Below are positions 10,135 through 19,888 of a DNA stretch of 64,000 nt, piece by piece. A model generated the notes under the pieces. It saw only the letters and a list, made by a program, of their open reading frames with translations, was not told where the DNA came from and searched no databases. A program made the position numbers and the translations under genes. This DNA is from Macrostomum hystrix (taxonomy: Eukaryota > Platyhelminthes > Macrostomidae): NCBI GenBank assembly GCA_950097015.1, contig CATNEN010000001.1:26751001-26815000 (forward strand), given 5' to 3'. Positions within the stretch are counted from its first letter, which is position 1. Each line of letters opens with the position of its first letter.

Positions 10135-11153
10135 GATTCACAGTTTTAAAAAAACAGAACTTCTTTGCAGAAGGATTTTTCTTTTTGCTTAACGGCGCTG
10201 CATTTAAAACAGAACTCCCCGCTGTCCGTTTCTGACTGCTTGCAACTTTCCAGCCAGCCAATCAGATTTCGCTTGTTCGAAAATTTGTGGGATGAATCGA
10301 TGCGCTAGAGCTGAGTAGGATAAAACGTTGCTCGAAATTCGTTGAATTTTTGTTTTGATTGCGTCGTCACAATAAAATGTCTTGTACCTTGTTGTCAAGT
10401 TTCGGGAGTTAATATTGTACATTACTGTGACTTGCATAGCATCGTATTGAATTCTAATGGGTTTCTTCATTCTAGTCCGATAACGACCTTAAAGTGTTCT
10501 TCGAGTGATCCAGAAGTTCGCTGGATCTGGCATACGTCCTGAAAGGACCAAATGTGGCAAACGCACCGAGCTACAACCGCTACATTGTGATTTTGCATTT
10601 ACCAAAAAGTGGTATGTGTTAATTTTTCAAGATTTTCAAGTTAGTTAAGAAATGTTACAAAGGACTGGGAAAACTTTGCATAGGCATCATTGCGCCTCAC
10701 GAAATTCAGAGAGTAACAAGGAATAACATGAAACTGTAAGAGTACAATAGCGGCCAGAGCCAGTTAAGAAGACTGTTTTTGCTCTCTGCTTCCTGTGGAA
10801 TATATTTCCGCACAAAATATTTCTGTAGCTTCTAACTTTCTTTAGGGAGTGCTGGAAAACTGGCTGCGTCTGTTTCCGTGAGTTTCGCTTTGAAAAGCCG
10901 TGACTGTGGCTAGGTAGGTAGGTATTTCTGAAAAATTGAAGTTGCTTGGAATTGCGTGAAAGTATAGGACTTCCCTCAAATTTTGTCTTCCGTTGTTTAC
11001 AGCAAAGCTGAGTGCAAATTGGAAACAAGCAAACGACTTTTAAGCCATGCTTTTCCACTGAGCGAGTAGATGATGAAATATTAATGCCAGTCTGTTTTTC
11101 AGTTTTTTGGAATATTAAGATGTCATCTACGATAATATTCTAATATTCTGCAT
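10135..11153. other. No recognised gene
   Basis: Presumed upstream region of PAN/lectin copy 3, then AT-rich DNA. Open frames here (for example minus strand 10687-11058, 123 codons) show no recognisable domain or splice-supported neighbours. Confidence 0.45.
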
Positions 11154-12247
11154 TCACCTTGGTGCCGATTGGCACTGGCCAGTCCACCAGGACCCATGGA
11201 TGTCAAAGAAGACTATGTGCATCACCTTCAAGGAGCTCTGCTTCCGTTGAACCTTCTCAGGACTCGCTGATCCCCTTGGAAGCCACTGTGCTGACTGGCG
11301 CTTGAGCTCAGAATCCCTCTCGTAGACCTGTCTCATCTCCTGTCACAATTCTGCTGAGAAAGTTGCTTCCCTCTCGATTAAACCGTCGAAGGTGCTCTTG
11401 CGCCAGGGTCACCCTCTCCTTGGTCCTCAGTCAGGAGATGAGGCACCCACTTTGCGAAGATCTTCTGCATGTTCAGCTGCTCAGTACGAATGCGATGCAC
11501 TGTGCTGTGAGGAATGTCCAGGAGGTCCTCGATCTCATTGCAAGTCAATCTGCTGTCAACAGTGACTGCAGCTTTGACACGCTCTGTGTGAGAGATACAA
11601 TTCAGACTACTGACAACAGTAGAAAAGCAAAGACTTAGCTGCAAAACTCTCACATAACACTAAAAAAATATCGCCATAAAAAATGGCAAGCTTAAAAGAG
11701 ACTTCTGTGCACACTGAGAGTGGTGGGAGAGGACGGCGTGTGGCTATGGCTGACTGACGAAGGCAAACAAGCCAGAAACCGGTCTCGGTCTGCCAGCGCG
11801 AGGTTCGTTCCCCACTTTTAGTGTGTTACACTCTGCGTTTGCATCAGTGGTGGCTGTTCTTGGCCTTCCAGACCGCTCTTTGTCTTCCATCGACAGTCTG
11901 CCTCCATGAACTTCACGGACCCATTTCCGAACCGTTTGAATTGATGGAGCATCTTCTTTCAGAACTTGTCCAAGCTCTTCATGAATCCCTGATGTTGATT
12001 TGCCAGCCAAAACTGAAAACTTGATGATGTTTCTGACGTCGTATCGTGTGAACGAAGCCGAAGTGGCCATCTTCGCAAACGAAGCTGTGTTTAACTTGAT
12101 GCCCTGCAGCTTGTGAGACTGCATTTGCTTTAAAACTTTTGGTGCCTTTTGCCATAGACATATAGATTCAGGAATGACTAACCGCGTTTACCAAAAATGT
12201 ACTTAAGAAAATTTATATTGCAGCGAAACTTTTTTTGGGATAGCCCT
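11154..12247 (-). mobile_element. Mariner-family transposon relic, truncated and interrupted
   Basis: The minus strand carries pieces of a Tc1/mariner transposase in order: N-terminal helix-turn-helix (RYDVRNIIKFSVLAGKS, then SGRPRTATTD) at about 12070-11830; the second half of the DNA-binding region (ERVKAAVTVDSRLT, IPHSTVHRI, FAKWVPHLLTEDQ) at about 11580-11400; and the start of the DDE domain with the first acidic motif (TGDET) near 11330 and VMHIVFFDIHG near 11200. It ends near 11154, before the remaining catalytic acidic residues. One likely terminal end (caagggctatcccaaaaaaa, minus strand) lies near 12247 next to a TA. A solo LTR (11587-11828) splits the coding region. The element cannot make an active transposase. 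Confidence 0.85.
11587..11828 (-). mobile_element. Solo LTR, copy 1 (242 bp), inside the mariner relic
   Basis: On the minus strand it starts TGTAACAC and ends CTCTCACA, i.e. TG...CA ends, and is bracketed by a 5-bp direct repeat CAGAG (11582-11586 and 11829-11833, minus-strand reading). Removing it and one repeat restores the mariner frame (DANAERVKAAV). A second copy of exactly the same length at 16733-16974 has its own different 5-bp duplication. Ends and duplication length fit an LTR retrotransposon; no internal region or tRNA primer site is present. Family not assigned. Confidence 0.85.
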
Positions 12248-12389
12248 TGTAATATGAAACTACGCTCGTATCAGTACAGTAGATTTTGTGTGTGCCTTGA
12301 CATTAGAGGGTAGTGTATAAGTTTAAGTTGTAGTAGCTCCACGAGCAATGATGATTAGTTTGAGTAGCAAAAACGCCAAAAAAGCTAAA

Positions 12390-12655
12390 AGGGCGGATAG
12401 CTCAGTCAGTAAGGTGTCGGACTCTGGATCAGATGGTCCTGGGTTCGACTCCCGACCTAGTCTAGAACTATTCGTGTAGCCTTTGGCAAGCTGCTCTGCC
12501 CTGATGTGCACACAGTCTACTCAGCTGCAAATGAGTACCGACATTTCGTGGGGTAATAATGATTCCGGCTGGCGTGGAATAAAGCAGTTCTGTGCGGCAA
12601 TTCAGTGGGGTTTGGATGCTGCCGATATGTATCGAAAAAAATAAATTCCATTGCT
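12390..12655 (+). mobile_element. SINE-C (third tRNA-derived family)
   Basis: tRNA-like head gggcggatagctcagtcagt with B box gggttcgactcccg near 12440, then a body, then an A-rich end (gaaaaaaataaattcc). The body includes cctttggcaagctgctc and cagctgcaaatgagtacc, which line up with the central body of SINE-A, although head and tail differ. It is the only copy seen in the window. The head could be mistaken for a tRNA gene, but the SINE body follows without a break. Confidence 0.65.
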
Positions 12656-12869
12656 GACAAGCGGCTGTCAGCTAGTGTCCGAGAAAGCCAAGGATTACAT
12701 TAGGTCTGCAGAACCCACCTGCTAGTTTGCTTGACACGAGAACTCTACTTGGCCTGAACTTGAGATTGCATACTCAGATAGAATAGCATTGAATCTCAAC
12801 ATTGAATGATGAGAAACCTTGAAGTTGATGTCGCCAGATTGTACTAAAAAATTAATTTCAGGAGGGCTG

Positions 12870-13175
12870 CGAGAATGGCACATCATTTCGTGATACTAGA
12901 CACGCAGCTAGCGAGGAGGCAATCATGTCCGTTCCGCTGACTCCTGAGCACACATGCACACGGATACTGTACACAGACATAAGTTCACACGTTTCACTAC
13001 ACTGCACTACATCTGCCATGACTTTCTCAGCATTCACTGTGCCTTGCAGGTTGGCCCCTCAAGGGCTTAAACCGCACGACAAGCCCCCAAGCCTTCTCTC
13101 CGCGGCTGCGCCCCAAATGAATGTGGCCTCGCCGCGGAATCGAACTCAGGTACCTTGGCGCGAGAGGCAAACGCC
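12870..13175 (-). mobile_element. SINE-B copy 3, head truncated
   Basis: It shares the body (gctgactcctgagcacac), gcccccaagccttctctcc and the B-box region (ggaatcgaactcagg) with the other SINE-B copies. It stops near 13175, before the A-box half of the head. It lies about 220 bp from the 3' end of the WSC-domain gene. Confidence 0.8.
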
Positions 13176-13399
13176 TCTTTCTTTCGCCTTATGGTAAAAT
13201 CAAGTTATCGCGTGTGAATGTACTTTTATTTGCAAAAGACCAATGCACACATGGCTTTCGAGTTTTCCTCTTCGAGTTCACACTCGTTTGGTAGGAGGAA
13301 GGCAGAGAACCAGGATGTGGTTTTTTGCCTTCGATAATTGAAAATTCGCAGAAGCCCAGCTCTTGGACGCTGTCTAGCTCCCTTTCACTGCGTCGCTCG

Positions 13400-14175
13400 T
13401 CACCGACGGACCAGGAACACGCAGCCGTCAGTTGGCACTCCAGTTGGCACAGCAGCGAATCGAAGCAGTCGGCAGGTGAGCGACTGCTTAGCGAAGAGCA
13501 CAGCCTGGCAGTCGGACCCAGCGATGCACCGACTGACGCATCTCACGAGGCTGGATGCGCTGACGGTCCAGGATGTGGCGCCCAGATAGCCTTCGCCGAC
13601 GACTAAGCTAGTTTTTACAGAGGCCACGAGAGTGCGCTCGTCTGCAGTGCGCGGAGAGGGTTCAAGAGACTAGCTGGTCCTGAATGATTCTCTGGTTTGT
13701 GAGTCAATACCGATACCCCCGATTTGCATCAGGTTGAGCATGAGTTTAGAAGCAGAAGAGCCTCACCAAGGTAAGTGTTGGCAAACACTGAAATTCTGTC
13801 AGCGCCGCCGCACCTCTGAGCCGGACTGCCCGTGCAGGTGCTGTCACACTCGCTGTCGTATTTAGCCGCGCCCTGGGAGCCGTAGGAGCTGCCGCAGAAG
13901 CACTGCTTGCCGAATTCAACGCCAAAGTAGGGCCAGCCGCCCAGGGAGCAGAAGCTGCCGCACAGCTCATAGCTCATCGAACTCGACTCGAGACGTTCAG
14001 CTCCGGTCAGAGCATGGCCGGCAATGTTCTCAATGCCCTTCAGGGAGTTCATGCTTCTGACGTAGCCGAGGTTATCGCGGTAGCAGCCAACGTACAAGAA
14101 TCTCAGTGTCCTGCCGGCATGAACTGCCAGTGAAGACCACAAGAAGCTGGTCAAGATTGCCACAATCACTGCCAT
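13400..14175 (-). CDS. Secreted WSC-domain protein, two exons
   Basis: Exons complement(13767-14175) and complement(13400-13641); 216 aa. The donor CTTG|GTGAGG and acceptor CTGCAG|ACGAG both fit phase 1, and the intron is 125 bp. The N terminus is a signal peptide (MAVIVAILTSFLWSSLAVHA). Residues about 27-132 form a WSC domain: YVGCYRDN, MSYELCGSFC, YFGVEFGKQCFCG, C..TC.GSPAQRCGG, ISVF. Exon 2 adds a PAN-like segment (LVRCVSRC...DCQAVLF...LTCRLL) and ends VFLVRR. WSC domains are cysteine-rich and usually carbohydrate-associated. No membrane anchor is seen, so secretion is likely. It resembles the nearby PAN/lectin family in general design (signal peptide plus cysteine-rich, possibly glycan-binding modules). 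Partner unknown. Confidence 0.78.
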
Positions 14176-14597
14176 GTCGCATTGTGTGAGTGAAGTCTGC
14201 GAGATTTCCTATGGATATCAGAGAGTTCGTTTTATCCACAATTTCCGTGGGAAACTCAGCAGATGGATGTTGACAGTTTTCAGATTTCAGAGCCGCCGTA
14301 ACTTTAGGAATCGGTTTCTAGCAAATGGTGTTGAAATGAAGGATTTAACACTATTGTTAGCAGAGAAAGCAAAAAAGATTTTGCGAATAAATAAATGCAA
14401 GCCAGCATTTAATAGGCATTTATGCCTATTAAGTCAATCCAAATTGGTACAAACTGCTCATTGAATGACGAAGAATTTCTCACGCGAAGCATTTCAAAGC
14501 AAAAAGTACTGAAATTTAACTTTGTCAACTTTCTTCCAATTTATTTCGACACTTGTGCCTGATAGGCTGTAAGTAAGTGGTAATGCTGTGATTCTAT
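14176..14597. other. Upstream of the WSC gene
   Basis: Presumed 5' flank of the minus-strand WSC gene. No TATA box, acceptor or other gene was recognised. Confidence 0.4.
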
Positions 14598-15062
14598 CGA
14601 GTTGTCTTGCTGCGATTCTAAAAAAGGTTCTTACTGCGATTCTAGTTCTTGCTGCGATTCTAAATAAGGTTCTTACTGCGATTCTAGTTCTTGCTGCGAT
14701 TCTAAATAAGGTTCTTGCTGCGATTCTTAATAAGTTTCTTGCTGCGATTCTAGTTCTTGCTGCGATTCTAGTTATTACTGCGATTCTAGTTCTTGCTGCG
14801 ATTCTAGTTCTTACTGCGATTCTAGTTCTTGCTGCGATTCTAGTTCTTGCTGCAATTTTAGTTCTTGCTGCGATTCTAGTTCTTGCTGCGATTCTAGTTA
14901 TTACTGCGATTCTAGTTCTTGCTGCGATTCTAGTTCTTGCTGCGATTCTAGTTCTTGCTGCGATTCCAGTTCTTGCTGCGATTCTAGTTCTTGCTGCGAT
15001 TCTAGTTCTTGCTGCGATTCTAGTTCTTACTGCGATTCTAGTTCTTGCTGCGATTCCAGTTA
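14598..15062. repeat. 18-bp minisatellite, about 25 copies
   Basis: The unit is gcgattctagttcttgct; the left part has diverged units (aataaggttcttact). The 18-bp period gives a plus-strand frame of 173 codons repeating the hexapeptide AILVLA. It has no start context or neighbouring exon and is judged an artefact. Confidence 0.95.
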
Positions 15063-15412
15063 CGACTCGTAAGATTATTGTCGCGAAAATATATGGAGTT
15101 ACGTTGTAAATTTCAAACGCATTTATTTACAAAACAAAATATTATTTCACTTTTCAATGCAATATTTGACAGGACACGACAATCAGCGAGCTGTGTTGCG
15201 TGCAAGAATATATTTCATTTTGCACCTTTAATGCTTACACCTGTACATTAAAATATGTAAATTATTACCAAAGCATGCACATCTATTTCTGTAACAGAAA
15301 TTTAGCAAATGAGTACAATTATAATCGCATTTTTTGGCAGTTAAATAGTAAAGTTTCATTTTAATTACAACAGAAGCAGCAAAGTAGGACGCATCGGAAG
15401 GATTCTGAGCCT
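15063..15412. other. GATA gene 3' flank
   Basis: AT-rich sequence directly downstream of the GATA stop codon (minus strand). It should contain the 3' UTR. No convincing polyadenylation signal was fixed. Confidence 0.45.
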
Positions 15413-17982
15413 TCAAACAAAAGTTTGGCTGCTGAAAAGCTTTGGCGGCTCAGGTGAGTAGGCTGATGCTGATGCTGCTGCTGCTGCTGCTGCTGCTGCT
15501 GGCAGCATGGAGGTCAAGCTGCTGCAGCTAATAGCATTCAGTGGAGCCAATTTCATCCCACCTGCGGGTGAGATGCCATCAACACTGATGATTATAAGAC
15601 ACGGATCAGAATGCTTGCAGCACTACTTTTAGTAAAAATGTTAGGAATTGAGTGAATAATTTTTTAGTTAATCTATTATTACTTAAGCGAGTTAGCTTGT
15701 CTGTAATGTTTTTTATTTATTACATATGCGCCAATCGGGCCAGATGTGCAGCCGGCAGCACAGCCGCAGCTATTGCGCGGCGCATCTGAAGGCTGCGTAC
15801 GGCTGTTCAGTCCATGGACTGGGGGGACGCCACACCCACCCTCAATTACCCCAGCTAATGCTAAATGCTGGTACAAATTTAACAGATATGCAGAGTTAAG
15901 TGTCTTGCTAAAGGACACAAATTGCTTCAGCGAAGTCAGGAATCGAACCCCCGACCTTCAAGTTGTGAGACCGATGCTTTAACCACAAGGCTACAACCTT
16001 GTCAGTAAGGTTAACAATAAGTTAAAATTATAGACAATAGAACTCACCTGCCACAGTGCCGTTGGGCTTAACCAGCGACTTGATCCTCTTGGACTTTCGC
16101 TTCCTCGTCTGAATCACATCCTTCTTCAGCGATGCTGGTCTGGGAGTCTGGAATGATACGAACAAGAGTTGAAACCTTGTGTCTGTAGGTTTCAACCTGA
16201 AGGGTTGAACCTGAAGGGTTGAACCTGAAGGGTTGAACCTGAAGGGTTGAACCTGAAGGGTTGAACCTGAAGTGTTGAACCTGAAGGGTTGAACCTGAAG
16301 TGTTGAACCTGAAGGGTTGAACCTGAAGGGTTGAACCTGAAGGGTTGAACCTGAAGGGTTGAACCTGAAGGGTTGAACCTGAAGGGTTGAACCTGAAGGG
16401 TTGAACCTTAAGGGTTGAACCTAAAGGGTTGAACCTGAAGGGTTGAACCTGAAGGGTTGAACCTGAAGGGAGCTCAGGCCGCAGTCTCACCCCGTGCAGT
16501 TTCTCGTACAATCCGCAGGCGTTGCAGACAGTCAGGCCGTGGGGGCTCCGGCGCCACAGAGTTGACTGAGCAGTTTGGCAGTTTGAGCACACGGTGCCAG
16601 CGCGTCTGGATAGCTGGGGTTGGTCGGACGAAGGTGAAAGTTGACATTTTTCGGTGTAACTGTGGTAGTCTTGATAATGAAATTCCTCTACTCAATCGCA
16701 AGACTCAATTAATTTCTTAGAAAAAGAACTCATGTGAGAGATACAATTCAGACTACTGACAACAGTAGAAAAGCAAAGACTTGGCTGCAAAACTCTCACA
16801 TAACACTAAAAAGTATCGCCATAAAAATGGCAAGCTTAAAAGAGACTTCTGTGCACACTAAAAGTGGTGGGAGAGGACGGCGTGTGGCTATGGCTGACTG
16901 ACGAAGGCAAACAAGCCAGAAACCGGTCTCGGTCTGCCAGCGCGAGGTTCGTTCCCCACTTTTAGTGTGTTACAACTCACATGTCTCCTGGAGGTGTGAT
17001 TTCCGCAGCTGGCCTCCATTGAATGGACTGCAGAACCGTCAAGTGGGGAAAAATGCTGTTCTTGCTGCTGCTGCTGCTGCTGCTGTGGTGTCTGAGCAGA
17101 TGAGGGGAGTTGAGCTGGAGCTCCACTGTACAGAGCACAGGTGGCGCAGAGGAAATGTTCAGTAGCGGATGGGCTGCAGTCACCTTCATTGTCCAGCTGC
17201 TGCTGCTGCTGATGCTGATGATGCTCCTTGAAGCGAACTCTTTGCGAGGCCGAAGGAATCAACACGCCGCAGGCGGCGCACTCCTGCTGACTGTGCGACA
17301 GGCGCGAAGAGGCGGCTGCTGCGGTGGCGGTGACGGAAGCCGCAGAGCAGGATGAGTTGATTGACGGTACAGATGCAGGCAGGAGATCACCAAAATGACA
17401 GGCGGTGCTGTACCCTGCAGGAGTTCAGGGTTAGGGTTAGGGTTAGGACTTAGGGTTAGGGTTAGAGAGATTAGAGAGGAGATAAGATAGGTGAAACAAA
17501 ATCTAAGTAAGAACTGGTGGGTGATGCGTCTTTAACTTAAAAAAAATTATTTGCAGAAGGGCTAAAGCTGTCAATGGCACATCATTTGGTGACACTTGAC
17601 CCGCAGCGCGCGACGAGGCAATTCTACCTATTTCGCTGACTCGTGAGCACACGTGCACACAGGCACACGCTCACATAGGTGTGTACATCTGCCCTGACTT
17701 TCTCATCGTCAGGCAGTGTACTCTCTCACTGTGACTTGCAGGTTGCCCCACAATGGCGTAAATTGCACAACAAGCCCCCAAGTCTTCTCTCCGCGGCTGC
17801 GCCCCAAATGAATGTGGCCTCACCGCAGAATCGAACTCAGGGACCTTGTTGCGAGAGGCAAACGCGTTAGACCACTCTGCAACAGGCCCCCTAAGCTTCA
17901 ATTAGTGAGCGATCCACAAGATGAAACCAGCAGATCGGGTGGTCACTCACAGTCAGCTGGAAGGATCGCCCCAGCCACAGCG

Positions 17983-18038
<56 letters not shown>

Positions 18039-19193
18039 ATAGCACCAATTCTGATAGGAACCGTAGGGCAACTGATTCAATTCAGACTGGAAATGAGGTG
18101 TTGGCGTGTGGTGTTGCTGCTGATGCTGCTGCTGATGCTGCAGGTGCTGCAGGTTCTCCGTAACAATGGAGTTCTGATCCGTTGAATGGCAGTGACTGGC
18201 CCACACGTGCTGCTGCTCGCGACGACCTGAAATATGACCTGTTGATGCTGGAGATTTTAAGGAGAGTAGAGATTGGAGAGAGTAGACAGAGTAGAGAGAC
18301 CGCATATGAGACAGATATTAGAGATTCGAGATTGGAAAGAGAGTGGGAAATAGAGTAGAAATGAGAGAGAGTAGAGATTGGAGAGGGTGGAAATGAGAGT
18401 GGGTAGAAATGAGAGAGGGTGGAAATGAGAGAGGGTGGAAATGAGAGAGGGTGGAAATGAGAGAGGGTGGAAATGAGAGAGGGTGGAAATGAGAGAGGGT
18501 GGAAATGAGAGTGGGTAGAAATGAGAGAGGGTAGAAATGAGAGTGGGTAGAAATGAGAGTGGGTAGAAATGAGAGTGGGTAGAAATGAGAGAGGGTAGAA
18601 ATGAGAGAGAATAGAGATTGGAGAGATTAGAGATTGGAGAGAGTAGAGATTGGAGAGAGTAGAGATTGGAGAGAGTAGAGATTGGAGAGAGTTGAGATTG
18701 GAGAGAGTAGAGATTGGAGAGAGTAGAGATTGGAGAGAGTAGAGATTGGAGAGAGTAGAGATTGGAGAGAGTAGAGATTGGAGAGAGTAGAGATTGGAGA
18801 GAAAAAGAGTATAAATTGGAGAAAGAGAGTAGAAATTAAAGACAGTATAGATAGGAGAGTTGAGATTGGAGAAAGAGTAGAGATTGGAGTGCGGAGAGAG
18901 GTGACAATGATGCGAGGAGCTTTTCAAAGCTGTCTTAAATCTGAGGACTCACCCAGTCTATACCCAACATAGGGATAGTGGAAGTCGGCAGGGGATACGG
19001 CAGAACCAGACTGCAGTTGCTGCTCTGCATGCTCTGGCAGGCTAGCTATTGAGGGCTGAAAATGCTGCTGCTGCTGTGGCGGCAGTTGCTGCTGTGGCGG
19101 CAGTTGCTGCTGCTGCTGCTGTTGCTGTAGATAATCCCTGGGCGGATGGGCACTGATTCGAGCTGACCAAGGTGGATAATACGCAGCAGCCAT
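15413..19193 (-). CDS. GATA-family zinc-finger transcription factor, six exons
   Basis: Exons, all minus strand: 18953-19193, 17951-18226, 16981-17414, 16491-16613, 16048-16147, 15413-15561. Every donor is GTGAGT or GTGAGA, every acceptor ends in AG, all phases agree, and the sum is 1,323 nt (440 aa plus stop). Residues 326-350 form a classic GATA C-finger, C-x2-C-x17-C-x2-C ([19 protein letters not shown]), followed by the basic tail IQTRKRKSK split between exons 4 and 5 after KLHG. From memory, vertebrate GATA genes have an intron at the same place. The N-finger is degenerate: C217-x2-C220 and C261-x2-C264 are 40 residues apart and CNAC is replaced by CATC. Exons 1-3 are rich in glutamine, with an 18-CAG tract in exon 2; exon 6 has an alanine run. 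It should bind WGATAR sites in the nucleus. GATA1/2/3 versus 4/5/6 class is not resolved. Confidence 0.9.
15716..16003 (-). mobile_element. SINE-A copy 4, in GATA intron 5
   Basis: Minus-strand head (ggttgtagccttgtggttaa), B box ggttcgattcc, body with ctttagcaagacactt, 3' part cgcagccttcagatgcgcc, and tail near 15716. A few body bases are missing relative to copy 2. It has the same orientation as the host gene and occupies most of the 486-bp intron. Confidence 0.85.
16188..16470. repeat. 15-bp minisatellite in GATA intron 4, about 19 copies
   Basis: The unit is gttgaacctgaaggg (plus strand). It fills the 343-bp intron from about 14 bp after the donor to about 40 bp before the acceptor. In the gene's sense direction each unit reads AACCCTTCAG|GTTC, which looks like a short acceptor site. 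Confidence 0.95.
16733..16974 (-). mobile_element. Solo LTR, copy 2 (242 bp), inside the GATA intron 3 splice donor
   Basis: Same length and nearly the same sequence as 11587-11828, with TGTAACAC at one end and CTCTCACA at the other on the minus strand. The flanking 5-bp direct repeats are ACTCA at 16728-16732 and 16975-16979 (TGAGT in gene sense). The exon-proximal repeat is bases 2-6 of the donor GTGAGT, so the LTR begins at intron base 7. Confidence 0.9.
17427..17466 (+). repeat. Short interstitial telomere-type repeat
   Basis: About six copies of ggttag/ggttaggg in a row just upstream of GATA exon 3, inside intron 2. The motif equals the metazoan telomere repeat TTAGGG. It is too short to be a telomere; a repair scar or a simple repeat are both possible. 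Confidence 0.7.
17568..17891 (-). mobile_element. SINE-B copy 4, in GATA intron 2
   Basis: Full-length, with body gctgactcgtgagcacac, gcccccaagtcttctctcc, B-box region ggaatcgaactcaggg modified to agaatcg, and A-box head ending gttgcagagtgg (minus reading). It has the same orientation as the GATA gene, in the 536-bp intron 2. Confidence 0.85.
17985..18038 (-). repeat. Pure CAG tract coding polyglutamine in GATA exon 2
   Basis: Eighteen uninterrupted CAG codons (CTG on the plus strand) after WCY and before HAVAG. The lack of CAA interruptions suggests recent slippage and probable length polymorphism. Shorter, interrupted CAG runs occur at 18115-18150, 17060-17092, 17200-17222 and 19060-19130. 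Confidence 0.95.
18240..18905. repeat. Two related 16-bp minisatellites in GATA intron 1
   Basis: The left block (about 18360-18605) repeats gaaatgagagagggtg and the right block (about 18605-18800) repeats attggagagagtagag. Both have 16-bp periods and share the gagag core, so one probably derived from the other. They occupy nearly all of the 726-bp intron. The sense strand is strongly pyrimidine-rich. Confidence 0.94.
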
Positions 19194-19888
19194 CAAGGGA
19201 GAGAATAGATATATAATAAAGAGTGAGGGAGGGGCAGACACTGATGCCTGAGTGCTGGGATAAGGATTAAGCTGTGCAGCCCCCTGATAAAATGGGCAAC
19301 TATCCTCTACAGCGGTTTCTGTTATCGGACAGGCAGACAGACAGACAGACGGTGGCACCAATTTGTTTTTGGTCTAACGGGATCTTGATAACACAGCCGG
19401 GTCTGCAGTTGAACTGCAATCTATATTGCCGCATGGAGGGTGAGGGTCTGAACTGCCTCCATTGGTCTGCCATTGGATCCATTCGTCGGCCGATTCTCAT
19501 TGGACGCGCGCGCCGAAAGCCGATGGGGAGCTGGGCTGGCCAATTAGGCAGTGCGGTGACGCAATGCTCGGCGCATTATCGAATAAACCTGTCACAAGCT
19601 GTTGCAGAACTCTATTTGATTGGACATTGGATGGGGTTTAGTGATGATCAGATGATGATCAGGTTGTTGCAAATGATTTCATATAATTAACTGAATGAAG
19701 ACAAATCTATTGCAGCATCTACAGATCATAGGATCATTGAAACTGCAATCACAGAAATGCTGATCAATTAAGCAGTTCGGGAGTTGATTCGGTAGAATAC
19801 TCATCTGATACATAGCTAGTCAAGCATGCTTTAAATTTATGTAGTTTCACAATTTATGTAAGACAAGTCATCAGTTGAAGGTCATCAG
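19194..19888. other. Upstream of the GATA gene
   Basis: Presumed promoter and 5' UTR region of the minus-strand GATA gene. An AT-rich stretch (gatatataataaag, 19207-19220) lies just ahead of the ATG. A (gaca)n run sits at 19331-19348. No core promoter could be fixed. Confidence 0.4.

Noticed and set aside
16733-16974. 242-bp element read as a MITE
   Set aside because: There is internal inverted similarity, but TG...CA ends plus 5-bp duplications fit a solo LTR better than a DNA transposon.
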